Below are positions 22,647 through 31,270 of a stretch of 64,000 nt of DNA, in pieces; the first letter of the stretch is position 1; every line of letters begins with the position of its first letter. The position numbers and the translations under genes were made by a program. Source of the DNA: Chryseobacterium artocarpi (GTDB taxonomy: Bacteria; Bacteroidota; Bacteroidia; Flavobacteriales; Weeksellaceae); contig NZ_MAYH01000045.1 of NCBI RefSeq assembly GCF_001684975.1, positions 606,501 through 670,500 of the forward strand. Direction: 5' to 3'. The notes beneath the pieces were generated by a model, which worked only from the letters and a program-made list of their open reading frames with translations, ran no database searches and had not been told where the DNA came from.

Positions 22647-24926
22647 TTAGGTTCTTGATTTTACAGCGTCATTTGCTGATTTCATTTCCCTTGCTTTTTT
22701 CAGTTTCTGATTTCCGAAATTATAAGTAACACCAATGCTTATTAATCTTGGATAATTGAAATTCGTAATGTTATTATACTTTCCGTTCGGCTGTATTCCG
22801 TTTACTCTGTAATACCCTTGGTTGAACAAGTCATTAGCTTCCGCAAGAATCGTCCAGTCACCTATAATTTTCTTCAGGCTGATATCTACACTCTGTCTTA
22901 CACCAATTGTACCACCTTCCATTGCTACCTTACTTCCGAAGAAATAATTTACTCCCAAGAACCAATCCTTTTTCGAAGAAAGACGAATAGTGTTGTTGAT
23001 GGTAGCAGACATATTATAGTTTTTAACATCAACAATATATGGCTCAAGTTCTTCCGTTTCGTATTCTCCTAATTGAGATGTCGGATCTTCCCAAACTCCA
23101 CCTGAGTATGTAACGTATCCCAGATTGACAGAATAGTTGGTTGTCCATATATCTTTGAACCAAGATTTGTTCATCCCAAGCGTTAAACTAAGCTCTCTGT
23201 TTTTCCCATAATTGGTTCTTATATATCTTAGAAATCTTGTTGTTTCCATGATCATATTTCCATGTTCATCATACATGATCTTTCCGTCCTCATCTCTTTT
23301 AGGTTTTGTTGAGGTCCCTTGTAAAGGAAGCAGATCAGAAGCAGCTGCATCTTCTACCATATTAAAGCTGAGGTTAGCATAGAATGCATTTTTGTACATA
23401 TAATTAAGCTCCTGATTATAGAATTTTGCTGCCAGTACAAAAGGATTATTCTGAGTGTAATTGTTTGGAGTAAAATAAGTTCTGGAAGGGTTCAGTTCCC
23501 AGAATCTTGGTCTTCTCACTCTGCTGGAAAAAGTATAGCTTAAATTATGGTCTGAATTGATGGCATAATTTAAATTCAGATAAGGAAGTATGTTATTATA
23601 ATTTCTTTCAAATGATGTTTTCTCAAGAATCTCTCCATTACTTCTTGTCATTTCATATCTGGCACCTACCTTTCCGGATAACTTTTCAGTCAGCTTTCTG
23701 TCATAGTTGATGTAAAGTCCTAAAATATTTTCTTTGTAAATGAAATGATTGGTCTGTTTTGTATCTATTACAAACTCATTATTCTCCAGTCTGTCCTGTC
23801 TTGTATCATTGTCAGTATGAGTATGATTATAGCTGATTCCCATTAGCCATGTAGCACCTTTTGAGGTCTTTTTCAGATAATCTATATTAGCAGCATAGTT
23901 ATTAATGATTTGAGGAACAGATTGTCGTAAAGCAGAATATTTAGGTTGATCCTCTTCCTTCTTATCTTTATCTATATATAAAGGAAAACTCTCATTGAAA
24001 CTTACTTTATCCCTGTTAAACCATAGGTAAGAAACATTCGAAGTAAGCTTACTGCCTAATGAATCAGTTTTTATTTCATAGTTTAAATTAAAAGAATGAT
24101 TTCTCGTTTGAGCATCTTCATTATTAACGGTTCTGTCCATTAATATTCCGTTTTGATAATTAGTCATATCCAGAATAGAATTGAAACTCTTGTTATATCT
24201 CATATTATAAGAAAGTCCAAGACTTTGATTCTTACTGATCTCATAATCAATATTAAAACCGCCGCCAAAATTTTTATTCGGATCATCATTATACCCGTAA
24301 GACTCATTTCTGAAAGTAGAATCTCCGTTGGAAAGAGTATATTTTTGTCTGTCAGTCCAGCTTCCCATTCTGAAATTTGAGTTTCCGGACCATTTTCCCT
24401 GTCTGAAATTGAAAGATCCTCCCGCATTAGGATTGTTGTAATAAGCCTGTTCATTCTGCATCTTCATCGTACCATTAAACCCATTATTCTTATTCTTTTT
24501 CATCACAATGTTGATGACTCCTTCTTTAGATTCTACCTGAAATTCACTTCCAGGTACAGTAATTACCTCAATCTTCTGGATGTCTTCCGATGGAGTAGAC
24601 TTCAGCATTTCAATTAATGCCTCAGAATCCATATTCGTCTTTTTATTATTGATATAAATTACCGCATCAGACTTACCAAGAATTTTCAGCGTCTTTCCAT
24701 CAATACTGGATATCATTGGAGTTTGCTTCAGAAGATTAAAAGTATTTGTTCCCTTAGCAATAGGAGAGGCGGCAACATCATATACAAGACGATCCCCTTG
24801 TTTTTTGAAAACCTGTTTCTTGATATTGACAGTCTCAATGGAATTTACCTTCAAACTATCTTTTCTCTGCTGCGCAGTTACAAGTCCTGTGAAAAATAGA
24901 GCTGCAATAAAAATTTGAGTTTTCAT
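22647..24926 (-). CDS. Outer-membrane beta-barrel protein (OMP_b-brl_3 type), copy 1
   Basis: A 759-residue paralogue of the downstream gene with the same layout: signal peptide (MKTQIFIAALFFTGLVTAQ), plug-like region with RLVYDVAASPIAKGTNTFN and KIEVITVPGSEFQVES, and a beta-barrel ending SIGVTYNFG. Both copies end in the same kind of polar tail (KKAREMKSANDAVKSRT here). It is the first gene of a two-gene unit. Sequence alone does not give the ligand; neither gene has a SusD-like partner, so a SusC/D system is unlikely. Confidence 0.87.
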   Translation of the reverse strand: MKTQIFIAALFFTGLVTAQQRKDSLKVNSIETVNIKKQVFKKQGDRLVYDVAASPIAKGTNTFNLLKQTPMISSIDGKTLKILGKSDAVIYINNKKTNMDSEALIEMLKSTPSEDIQKIEVITVPGSEFQVESKEGVINIVMKKNKNNGFNGTMKMQNEQAYYNNPNAGGSFNFRQGKWSGNSNFRMGSWTDRQKYTLSNGDSTFRNESYGYNDDPNKNFGGGFNIDYEISKNQSLGLSYNMRYNKSFNSILDMTNYQNGILMDRTVNNEDAQTRNHSFNLNYEIKTDSLGSKLTSNVSYLWFNRDKVSFNESFPLYIDKDKKEEDQPKYSALRQSVPQIINNYAANIDYLKKTSKGATWLMGISYNHTHTDNDTRQDRLENNEFVIDTKQTNHFIYKENILGLYINYDRKLTEKLSGKVGARYEMTRSNGEILEKTSFERNYNNILPYLNLNYAINSDHNLSYTFSSRVRRPRFWELNPSRTYFTPNNYTQNNPFVLAAKFYNQELNYMYKNAFYANLSFNMVEDAAASDLLPLQGTSTKPKRDEDGKIMYDEHGNMIMETTRFLRYIRTNYGKNRELSLTLGMNKSWFKDIWTTNYSVNLGYVTYSGGVWEDPTSQLGEYETEELEPYIVDVKNYNMSATINNTIRLSSKKDWFLGVNYFFGSKVAMEGGTIGVRQSVDISLKKIIGDWTILAEANDLFNQGYYRVNGIQPNGKYNNITNFNYPRLISIGVTYNFGNQKLKKAREMKSANDAVKSRT

Positions 24927-25167
24927 GATTATTATATTTTAGTTAATAGCTGGTATGGTTTGTTATTTAACATTACAAAGATATATAATAAATTTAGTAT
25001 CATGCAATACAAAGTACTGAAAAATGTTTTTAAATTAATTTAACTAGCTGATTTACAGCAACTAAAAATTTACGTTAAAATATTGATTGCTTGACCTTTC
25101 TGTATAATAAGACAACTGTAACAATAAATTTGTTACAGCAAAAGATGAAATTTTATGAAAAAATAAT
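24927..25167. other. Intergenic region, AT-rich
   Basis: This 241-nt stretch between the barrel pair and the DUF3817 gene is strongly AT-rich and presumably carries the barrel-pair promoter on the minus strand. No RNA gene, repeat or ORF is convincing. Confidence 0.5.
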
Positions 25168-25506
25168 TTATTCTCTATCGAATTTAGCCAGTTTTTTATC
25201 CACCCATACCGTAGCAAAAGGGAAAAATGCAGCTAATAAAGCGAACACAAAATCTTCATCATCCCAGTTATAAATTTTTCTTACAGGAATGCAAAGTAAA
25301 AGATAAAGTGTAAAAAATAAACCGTGTAGACTACCAATTACACTAATGAAAATAATAGAATAAAGATTTTCATCATATCGAATCCAGATCATAGCAACAC
25401 AATATAATAAAACGCATGAAATGGCTTCTGCAAGACAGATCTGTTTAAACCATTTGATGAGTTTTCCCTGTGAGTATTTTGAAAAGAATTTATCAATGAA
25501 GTCCAT
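25168..25506 (-). CDS. DUF3817 membrane protein
   Basis: A 112-residue membrane protein with three to four hydrophobic segments. The helix near SVIGSLHGLFFTLYLLL and the ending AAFFPFATVWVDKKL are typical of DUF3817, a family of unknown function found in Bacteroidota and Actinobacteria. It is last in a minus-strand series after recJ and nadD, separated from nadD by 84 nt with degenerate repeat-like sequence. Confidence 0.85.
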   Translation of the reverse strand: MDFIDKFFSKYSQGKLIKWFKQICLAEAISCVLLYCVAMIWIRYDENLYSIIFISVIGSLHGLFFTLYLLLCIPVRKIYNWDDEDFVFALLAAFFPFATVWVDKKLAKFDRE

Positions 25507-25590
25507 TATTATAGAAATAAGTTGAGAGGTAAAAAGTAAGAGTCTTTCTCTGGCTTCCTGTTTATAACCTCTATTTTTCGTTTTGCAAAA

Positions 25591-26175
25591 TTACTTATAA
25601 AAGTTACTTCCATCCAAATATTCAAAAACCTCAGGCGGTAACATGGGTCTTACATTCTTACCATCTTTGATCATGTTTCGGATTTCAGTAGCAGAAAGTT
25701 CTATTACCGGAGCTTTGATCATAGAAATATTTTCATGCTGTAAATACTCAGAATCTTTTTTCTCACCTTCAAAAACCCTTGGATAAACAATGATATGATG
25801 GTTCTTAATCAGAGTTTCAGAATTTTTCCATTTGTGAAGGCTATCCAGATTATCTTCTCCCATGATTAGACTGAATGAATAGTCAGGATATTTTTCATGA
25901 AGGTAAGTAAGCGTATCAATTGTATAACTTGGTTTTGGGAGAGAAAACTCAACATTCGAAGCTCTCATATTCGGATAATTTTTTACTGAAAGCTGTACCA
26001 TATCAAGTCTGTTGTGATCCTTCAATAGCGATTTCTTATCTTTAAACGGGTTTTGAGGACTTACCACAAACCACAGTTCATCCATATCCGAATTTTCAAG
26101 AATATAATTGGCTAAAATAAGATGCCCGATATGTATTGGATTAAAAGATCCGAAAAATAAACCGATTTTTTTCAT
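25591..26175 (-). CDS. nadD: Nicotinate-nucleotide adenylyltransferase
   Basis: A 194-residue nucleotidyltransferase of NAD synthesis, joining nicotinate mononucleotide and ATP. The GSFNPIHIGH signature (9-18) holds the HxGH ATP site, SFSLIMGEDNLDSLHKWKN is the substrate loop, and ISMIKAPVIELSATEIRNMI is the second ATP motif. Length is typical. It follows recJ on the same strand with a 104-nt gap that holds a pair of degenerate inverted repeats. Confidence 0.96.
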   Translation of the reverse strand: MKKIGLFFGSFNPIHIGHLILANYILENSDMDELWFVVSPQNPFKDKKSLLKDHNRLDMVQLSVKNYPNMRASNVEFSLPKPSYTIDTLTYLHEKYPDYSFSLIMGEDNLDSLHKWKNSETLIKNHHIIVYPRVFEGEKKDSEYLQHENISMIKAPVIELSATEIRNMIKDGKNVRPMLPPEVFEYLDGSNFYK

Positions 26176-26183
26176 TTTTTGCT

Positions 26184-26273
26184 AGGTAGTAGAGAGTGGA
26201 TGACAGGTAGCGGTAGTTTAGAATATCAATATTTTGATCACAGCCCTTATTACCTGCAACCTAAATCCTGCAA
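26184..26273. repeat. Degenerate inverted-repeat pair between recJ and nadD
   Basis: AGGTAGTAGAGAGTGGATG with further AGGTAG/GGTAG units (26184-26216) faces TACCTGCAACCTAAATCCTG (26251-26270). The motif style (AGGTxGxAG against CTGCAACCT) matches the ends of the IVP cassette at 41688-42177. Here there is no ORF between the arms, so this may be an empty or decayed copy (inference). Confidence 0.5.
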
Positions 26274-26279
26274 ACTTAC

Positions 26280-27992
26280 TTACTCTCTAAATTTTACATC
26301 CTTTATATTAAGATAATGAGTCACATTGCCTTTCCAGTGATTTTCTTCCAGAGTAAAAGCAAGATCGAAGTTTCTGTTTTTAAAATCTTCAACAAATTGT
26401 CCAAGTTTGAAGCCTACACATTCAATATTTCGTCCGGTAGATTCCTGTTTGATATAAAATTTAAGGTGATTATTATCCTTTCCCATAGTTTTTACATATC
26501 CTGAAAGTTTTTGATTGGTCAATGTAAAAATAGGTTTCATATTATGCGGACCAAATGGAGCCAGTTTTCTGTGAAAATTGATAAATTCTCTGTTGATATC
26601 ATCAACTTTAATTTCAGAATCAATTGTGATAGAAGGTTCTTTTTGATGCTCCTTAATTTTTTCAGAAACAATTCTTTCAAACTTTTCTTTAAAAGCATCA
26701 AACTTTTCTTTTTCCATTGATAGTCCGGCAGCAGCATGATGTCCTCCGAATTTCAGGAAGTATTCCGAACATAAATCAAGTGCCTCATGCACGTCAAAAT
26801 CAGAAACAGATCTTGCAGAAGCTACCATCTCACCGTTATTTCCATCAGTAAAAACCAGAGTAGGTTTATAATAGGTTTCAATAAGTCTAGACGCTACAAT
26901 CCCGATTACTCCTTTATTCCATTCAGGATGATAAACAATGGTGGTGTGTTTTGTTTCCTGTTGAGATTCTATAATTTGATTCAGGGCAGAAAGGGTAGAG
27001 TTCATATCCAGTTCACGCCTTTCATCGTTGAGGTTCATAATGTCATCTACGATTTGATTGGCATGTTTCAGATTATCAGAAACCATCAGTTCTACCGCAG
27101 CTTTACCATGTGAAATTCTTCCTGCAGCATTTATTTTTGGTGCAATTTCAAAAACAATGTTGGAAATTTCAAAATGAGAAAGTTTATCTTCAGGAATAAG
27201 TAATCTTAGCCCAAGATTTCTGGTTTTTCTCAGAGTTTTAAGTCCCATTTTGGCAAGAACTCTGTTTTCTCCGGTCATTGAAACAATATCCGCAGCAATA
27301 GAAATAGCAAGAAGATCCGTCAACTCAAATAATTCAGCTTCCGGAAGTTTATAAATAGTATTCAGACCCTGGCAAAGCTTAAAGCCTACACCACAGCCGG
27401 AAAGTTCTTTAAATGGATATCTGCAGTCACTTCTTTTAGGATCAAGTACAGCAGCAGCATTAGGAATTTCCTCACCAGGAAGGTGGTGATCACAGATAAT
27501 AAAATCTATATCCAGGCTGGAGGCATAATTAATCATATCAAGAGCCTTAATTCCACAATCCAAAGCAATGATTAATGAAAAACCATTTTCCTTGGCAAAA
27601 TCAATTCCTTCAGTAGAAATTCCGTATCCCTCAGAGTTTCTGTCCGGGATATAATAATCAAGGTATTTTTTCTCAACAATTTTGCTGAGATAAAGGTACA
27701 TCAAAGCAACAGCTGTGGTTCCGTCCACATCATAATCGCCATATACCAATATTTTTTCACCATTCTCAATCGCAGTTGCAATACGCTCTACAGCTTTCTG
27801 CATGTCTGCCATTAAAAACGGACTGTGTATATCGTTAAGGTTTGGTTTGAAAAATTCTCTCGCCTTCTGATAATTGTCAATTCCTCTTAGAACGAGAAGT
27901 TTAGATTCAAAAGTGCCAAAACCAAGTGACGAACTTAGTCCGTCCACAACTTCCTCATCGGGTTCGGGCTTGTAAATCCATTTTTGACTCAT
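26280..27992 (-). CDS. recJ: Single-stranded-DNA-specific exonuclease RecJ
   Basis: A 570-residue DHH-family 5'-3' exonuclease for recombination and mismatch repair. The ATG giving MSQKWIYKPEPDEE is chosen; an upstream in-frame start would add an unlikely hydrophobic stub (MLFFFLIFVN). DHH motifs are DYDVDGTTAVALMYLYL, IIALDCG, ICDHHLPGE and GKAAVELM; the DHHA1 region has FGGHHAAAGLSM. The C-terminal OB domain is present. Length is normal. Confidence 0.96.
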   Translation of the reverse strand: MSQKWIYKPEPDEEVVDGLSSSLGFGTFESKLLVLRGIDNYQKAREFFKPNLNDIHSPFLMADMQKAVERIATAIENGEKILVYGDYDVDGTTAVALMYLYLSKIVEKKYLDYYIPDRNSEGYGISTEGIDFAKENGFSLIIALDCGIKALDMINYASSLDIDFIICDHHLPGEEIPNAAAVLDPKRSDCRYPFKELSGCGVGFKLCQGLNTIYKLPEAELFELTDLLAISIAADIVSMTGENRVLAKMGLKTLRKTRNLGLRLLIPEDKLSHFEISNIVFEIAPKINAAGRISHGKAAVELMVSDNLKHANQIVDDIMNLNDERRELDMNSTLSALNQIIESQQETKHTTIVYHPEWNKGVIGIVASRLIETYYKPTLVFTDGNNGEMVASARSVSDFDVHEALDLCSEYFLKFGGHHAAAGLSMEKEKFDAFKEKFERIVSEKIKEHQKEPSITIDSEIKVDDINREFINFHRKLAPFGPHNMKPIFTLTNQKLSGYVKTMGKDNNHLKFYIKQESTGRNIECVGFKLGQFVEDFKNRNFDLAFTLEENHWKGNVTHYLNIKDVKFRE

Positions 27993-28095
27993 GTTCACAA
28001 AAATAAGGAAAAAAAATAGCATTTTGAATGGATAGAGAATGAAGTTTTGACTTAATAATTGTTAAAAAATGGTTATCTTCGTGCTCCAAATTTAA

Positions 28096-28914
28096 ATGAC
28101 TATGAAAAAAATTATCGTATGCCTGGCATTTTTAGGCGCAATGAATTCAATCAGTGCACAGAAAATTAATCTTGGTAAAGCTGCCGGAATAGTTTCTAAT
28201 GGTGCAAAAGCTTTAACTTTTACAAACGAAGACGCTGTTAAATTATCCAAAGAGTCAGTAGATTGGATGGATAAAAACAATCCCGTAGCAGGACCCAAAG
28301 ATCCTTATACTGTGAGATTGAACAAACTGTTTGGAAAACACAAATCACAAGACGGACTGAATCTGAACTATAAAGTTTATAAAGTGAAAGATATCAATGC
28401 TTTTGCTTGTGCAGATGGAAGTGTACGTGTATTTTCTTCTCTAATGGATATCATGACAGATAATGAATTACTAGCCGTAATCGGTCACGAAATTGGACAC
28501 GTTAAAAATGAAGATACAAAAGATGCCATGAAATCTGCTTATCTTAAAGCAGCAGCATTGGATGCAGCATCGTCTGCTTCTAACGCGGTAGCTACTCTTA
28601 ACGACAGCCAGGTAGGAAAGATGGCTAATGCATTTCTAGATGCTTCTCACAGCAAAAAACAGGAGTCTGAAGCAGATACTTACTCATATGACTTCATGAA
28701 AGCTAATAAATATGATGTAGTAGGAGCTTATACAGCTTTTAAGAAATTAGCATTATTATCGCAAGGAAGTACTCAAACAGGTTTTGAGAAAATGTTTAAT
28801 TCTCATCCTGACAGTGAAAAAAGAGCTCAGGCAATTAAGAAGAGAGCTGAAAAAGACGGATTATGGAAAGATCCGGGAACAGTAGCTCTTCCAACAACGA
28901 AACTTACAAAATAA
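28096..28914 (+). CDS. M48-family zinc metallopeptidase, exported
   Basis: A 272-residue peptidase with a signal peptide (cleavage near SISAQ, residue 21) and the zinc site HEIGH (131-135) plus QESEAD (189-194), the M48 layout also seen in LoiP/BepA. It should act in the periplasm or outer-membrane compartment, perhaps in quality control (inference). The start may be ATG 28096 or the ATG two codons later. It diverges from recJ with 103 nt between and ends at a bidirectional terminator. Confidence 0.9.
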   Translation: MTMKKIIVCLAFLGAMNSISAQKINLGKAAGIVSNGAKALTFTNEDAVKLSKESVDWMDKNNPVAGPKDPYTVRLNKLFGKHKSQDGLNLNYKVYKVKDINAFACADGSVRVFSSLMDIMTDNELLAVIGHEIGHVKNEDTKDAMKSAYLKAAALDAASSASNAVATLNDSQVGKMANAFLDASHSKKQESEADTYSYDFMKANKYDVVGAYTAFKKLALLSQGSTQTGFEKMFNSHPDSEKRAQAIKKRAEKDGLWKDPGTVALPTTKLTK

Positions 28915-28937
28915 TTATTTTATTTATTGTTTAAACG

Positions 28938-28974
28938 AAAATACCTCAAAGCAATGCTTTGAGGTATTTTTATA
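28938..28974 (+). terminator. Bidirectional terminator, M48 gene / ABC-F gene
   Basis: AAAATACCTCAAAGC (28938-28952) pairs perfectly with GCTTTGAGGTATTTT (28956-28970) around AAT, with T-rich sequence after it on the plus strand and A-rich sequence before it. It lies between two convergent genes and can serve both. Confidence 0.92.
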
Positions 28975-28990
28975 TGATTATGTAGTCAGA

Positions 28991-30613
28991 TTAAGAATAC
29001 ATTTTCTCTCTTAATTCCTTTACTTTTTTGTCAGCAAGGTATTCGTCGTAAGTCATTTCTCTATCGATGATTCCGTTTGGAGTCAATTCGATGATTCTGT
29101 TACAGACAGTTGACAACATTTCGTGGTCATGAGATGCCAGTAAAAGATTTCCTTTGAAGTTAGACAATGAGTTGTTCAATGTTGTGATACTTTCAAGGTC
29201 TAAGTGGTTGGTAGGTTCGTCTAATAATAGGACGTTTGCTTTCTGAAGCATCATTCTGCTAAACATACATCTCATTTTTTCACCCCCTGAAAGTACTTTA
29301 CAAGATTTTAAAGCTTCATCACCTGAGAATAGCATTCTTCCTAAGAATCCTCTTACGAATTCTTCGTGACGCTCTTCATCGTTCTTAGTGAATTGTCTTA
29401 ACCAATCAACAAGACTTAAATCTTCCTGGAAAAAGTTAGTGTTATCTAAAGGCATGTGAGACTGGTTTGTCGTAACTCCCCAAGCAACAGTTCCTTTGTC
29501 TGCTTCAACGTTTCCAGCCAAAATTTCGAAAAATTCTGTGATTGCTAAAGAGTTTTTCGAAAGTACTGCTACTTTATCTCCTTTTTTAAGGTTTAAGTCA
29601 ATGTTAGAGAACAATAATTCTCCATCTTTAGTTTTCTCAAGACCTTTTACATCAAGGATCTGATCTCCGGCTTCTCTTTCCATTTCAAAAATGATGGCAG
29701 GATATCTTCTTGAAGAAGGCTTAATGTCGTCAATATTTAATTTGTCGATCATTTTCTTTCTTGCAGTAGCTTGTTTAGCCTTAGCAACGTTAGAACTGAA
29801 TCTAGCAATGAAGTCCTGAAGTTCCTTTTTCTTCTCTTCAGCTTTCTTGTTAGCTTGAGCTCTTTGTCTCGTAGCCAGCTGAGATGCTTGGTACCAGAAA
29901 GAGTAGTTACCCGTATAAAGGTTAAGTTTAGAATAATCTAAGTCACCGATGTGCGTACAAACCGTATCTAAGAAGTGACGGTCGTGAGATACAACGATTA
30001 CTGTGTTTTCATAATCAGCAAGGAAATCTTCTAACCAAGAGATTGTATCAATGTCAAGGTCATTGGTAGGCTCATCCAGGATCAATACATCAGGATTACC
30101 GAAAAGTGCCTGAGCCAAAAGAACCTTTACTTTGTCCTTGTTCTCAAGTTCACTCATCATTTGCCAGTGCATGTCATCACTGATTCCTACGTTAGAAAGC
30201 ATGGTTTGTGCATCTGATTCAGCAGTCCATCCACCCATTTCATCATAGATTACACCTAGTTCTCCAGCTTTAATTCCGTCTTCGTCGGAGAAATCTTCTT
30301 TTGCGTATAACGCATCCATTTCCTCCTTTATCTCAAATAATTTTTTGTTACCTCTTAATACCGCTTCAAGAACAGTAAACTGATCATATGCAAAGTGATC
30401 CTGCTCCAAAACTGACATTCTTTTTCCTGGTTCCAAAGATACGTGTCCAGTTGTAGGATCCTGCTTTCCTGTTAATATTTTAAGGAATGTAGACTTTCCC
30501 GCACCGTTTGCTCCGATAATCCCGTAGCAGTTTCCTTTGGTAAACATAATATTTACCTCGTCAAAAAGAACTCTTTTCCCGAATTGTAAAGATAAGTTAG
30601 ATACTGTTAACAT
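28991..30613 (-). CDS. ybiT: ABC-F family ATPase, YbiT-like
   Basis: A 540-residue protein with two ABC domains and no membrane helices. Domain 1 has GANGAGKST (Walker A) and LILDEPTNDLDIDT; domain 2 has a degenerate P-loop (VAVLSKNSLAITEF) but keeps LSGGEKMR and LLLDEPTNHLD. Between them lies a charged linker (RQRAQANKKAEEKKKELQ) typical of ABC-F translation factors that act at the ribosomal E site. Start and motif wording match E. coli YbiT closely from memory. The degenerate second Walker A is notable. Confidence 0.88.
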   Translation of the reverse strand: MLTVSNLSLQFGKRVLFDEVNIMFTKGNCYGIIGANGAGKSTFLKILTGKQDPTTGHVSLEPGKRMSVLEQDHFAYDQFTVLEAVLRGNKKLFEIKEEMDALYAKEDFSDEDGIKAGELGVIYDEMGGWTAESDAQTMLSNVGISDDMHWQMMSELENKDKVKVLLAQALFGNPDVLILDEPTNDLDIDTISWLEDFLADYENTVIVVSHDRHFLDTVCTHIGDLDYSKLNLYTGNYSFWYQASQLATRQRAQANKKAEEKKKELQDFIARFSSNVAKAKQATARKKMIDKLNIDDIKPSSRRYPAIIFEMEREAGDQILDVKGLEKTKDGELLFSNIDLNLKKGDKVAVLSKNSLAITEFFEILAGNVEADKGTVAWGVTTNQSHMPLDNTNFFQEDLSLVDWLRQFTKNDEERHEEFVRGFLGRMLFSGDEALKSCKVLSGGEKMRCMFSRMMLQKANVLLLDEPTNHLDLESITTLNNSLSNFKGNLLLASHDHEMLSTVCNRIIELTPNGIIDREMTYDEYLADKKVKELREKMYS

Positions 30614-30731
30614 ATAGTTTTGTAAATTTGGCGCAAAAATACAAAAAGAATTTGGGTATTTCGTAATATTATAATAGTCAAGTTTTTAAATGTATCGTAT
30701 TTTTTATATATTTCATTAACGAAATTTTAAA

Positions 30732-31193
30732 ATGATGAAGATTGAAAAAACAGTTAGTATATTAAATAAAAGAGCCCGTTTTGAATATGAAATTCTTGAA
30801 GAGTATGAAGCGGGAATGGTTTTGACAGGTACAGAAATAAAATCTTTACGTTCTTCCAAAGCATCCATCACAGAATCCTTCTGTCAGTTTATTGATGGGG
30901 AATTGTACATCATTAACATGATGATTGATGAGTATAAATTGGGAACTTTTTACAACCATAAGACAAAAAGGGAACGGAAATTGCTCTTGCACAAAAAAGA
31001 ATTGCAAAAACTTGAAAAAAAGTTAAAGGATGCAGGAAACACGATTATACCTTTGAAATTATATATCACTGACCGAGGTAAAGCAAAGGTGCTGATAGCG
31101 CTGGGTAGAGGGAAAAAGCTTTTCGATAAAAGAGAGGCGATAAAAGATAGAGAAAATAAACGGAACCTAGACAGAATATTAAAGAAAAGTTAA
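30732..31193 (+). CDS. smpB: SsrA-binding protein SmpB
   Basis: A 153-residue tmRNA partner for trans-translation. The beta-barrel core is visible as NKRARFEYEILEEYEAGMVLTGTEIKSLRS and INMMIDEYKLG, and the basic tail DKREAIKDRENKRNLDRIL enters the decoding centre. The start is MMKIEK or MKIEK. No tmRNA gene is seen in the window. Confidence 0.96.
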   Translation: MMKIEKTVSILNKRARFEYEILEEYEAGMVLTGTEIKSLRSSKASITESFCQFIDGELYIINMMIDEYKLGTFYNHKTKRERKLLLHKKELQKLEKKLKDAGNTIIPLKLYITDRGKAKVLIALGRGKKLFDKREAIKDRENKRNLDRILKKS

Positions 31194-31209
31194 AAATCAT
31201 TTGAAAAAC

Positions 31210-31241
31210 TTTGTATATAAAGAAAAATTATATTTATTTTG
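31210..31241 (+). promoter_or_regulatory. Candidate promoter of the OmpA/TSP3 gene
   Basis: TTTG at 31210-31213, 21 nt, then TATTTTG at 31235-31241 is a near match to the Bacteroidota promoter, 30 nt before the start codon. Confidence 0.5.
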
Positions 31242-31270
31242 CATTATCAATTATTTAATCATTTAATTCT

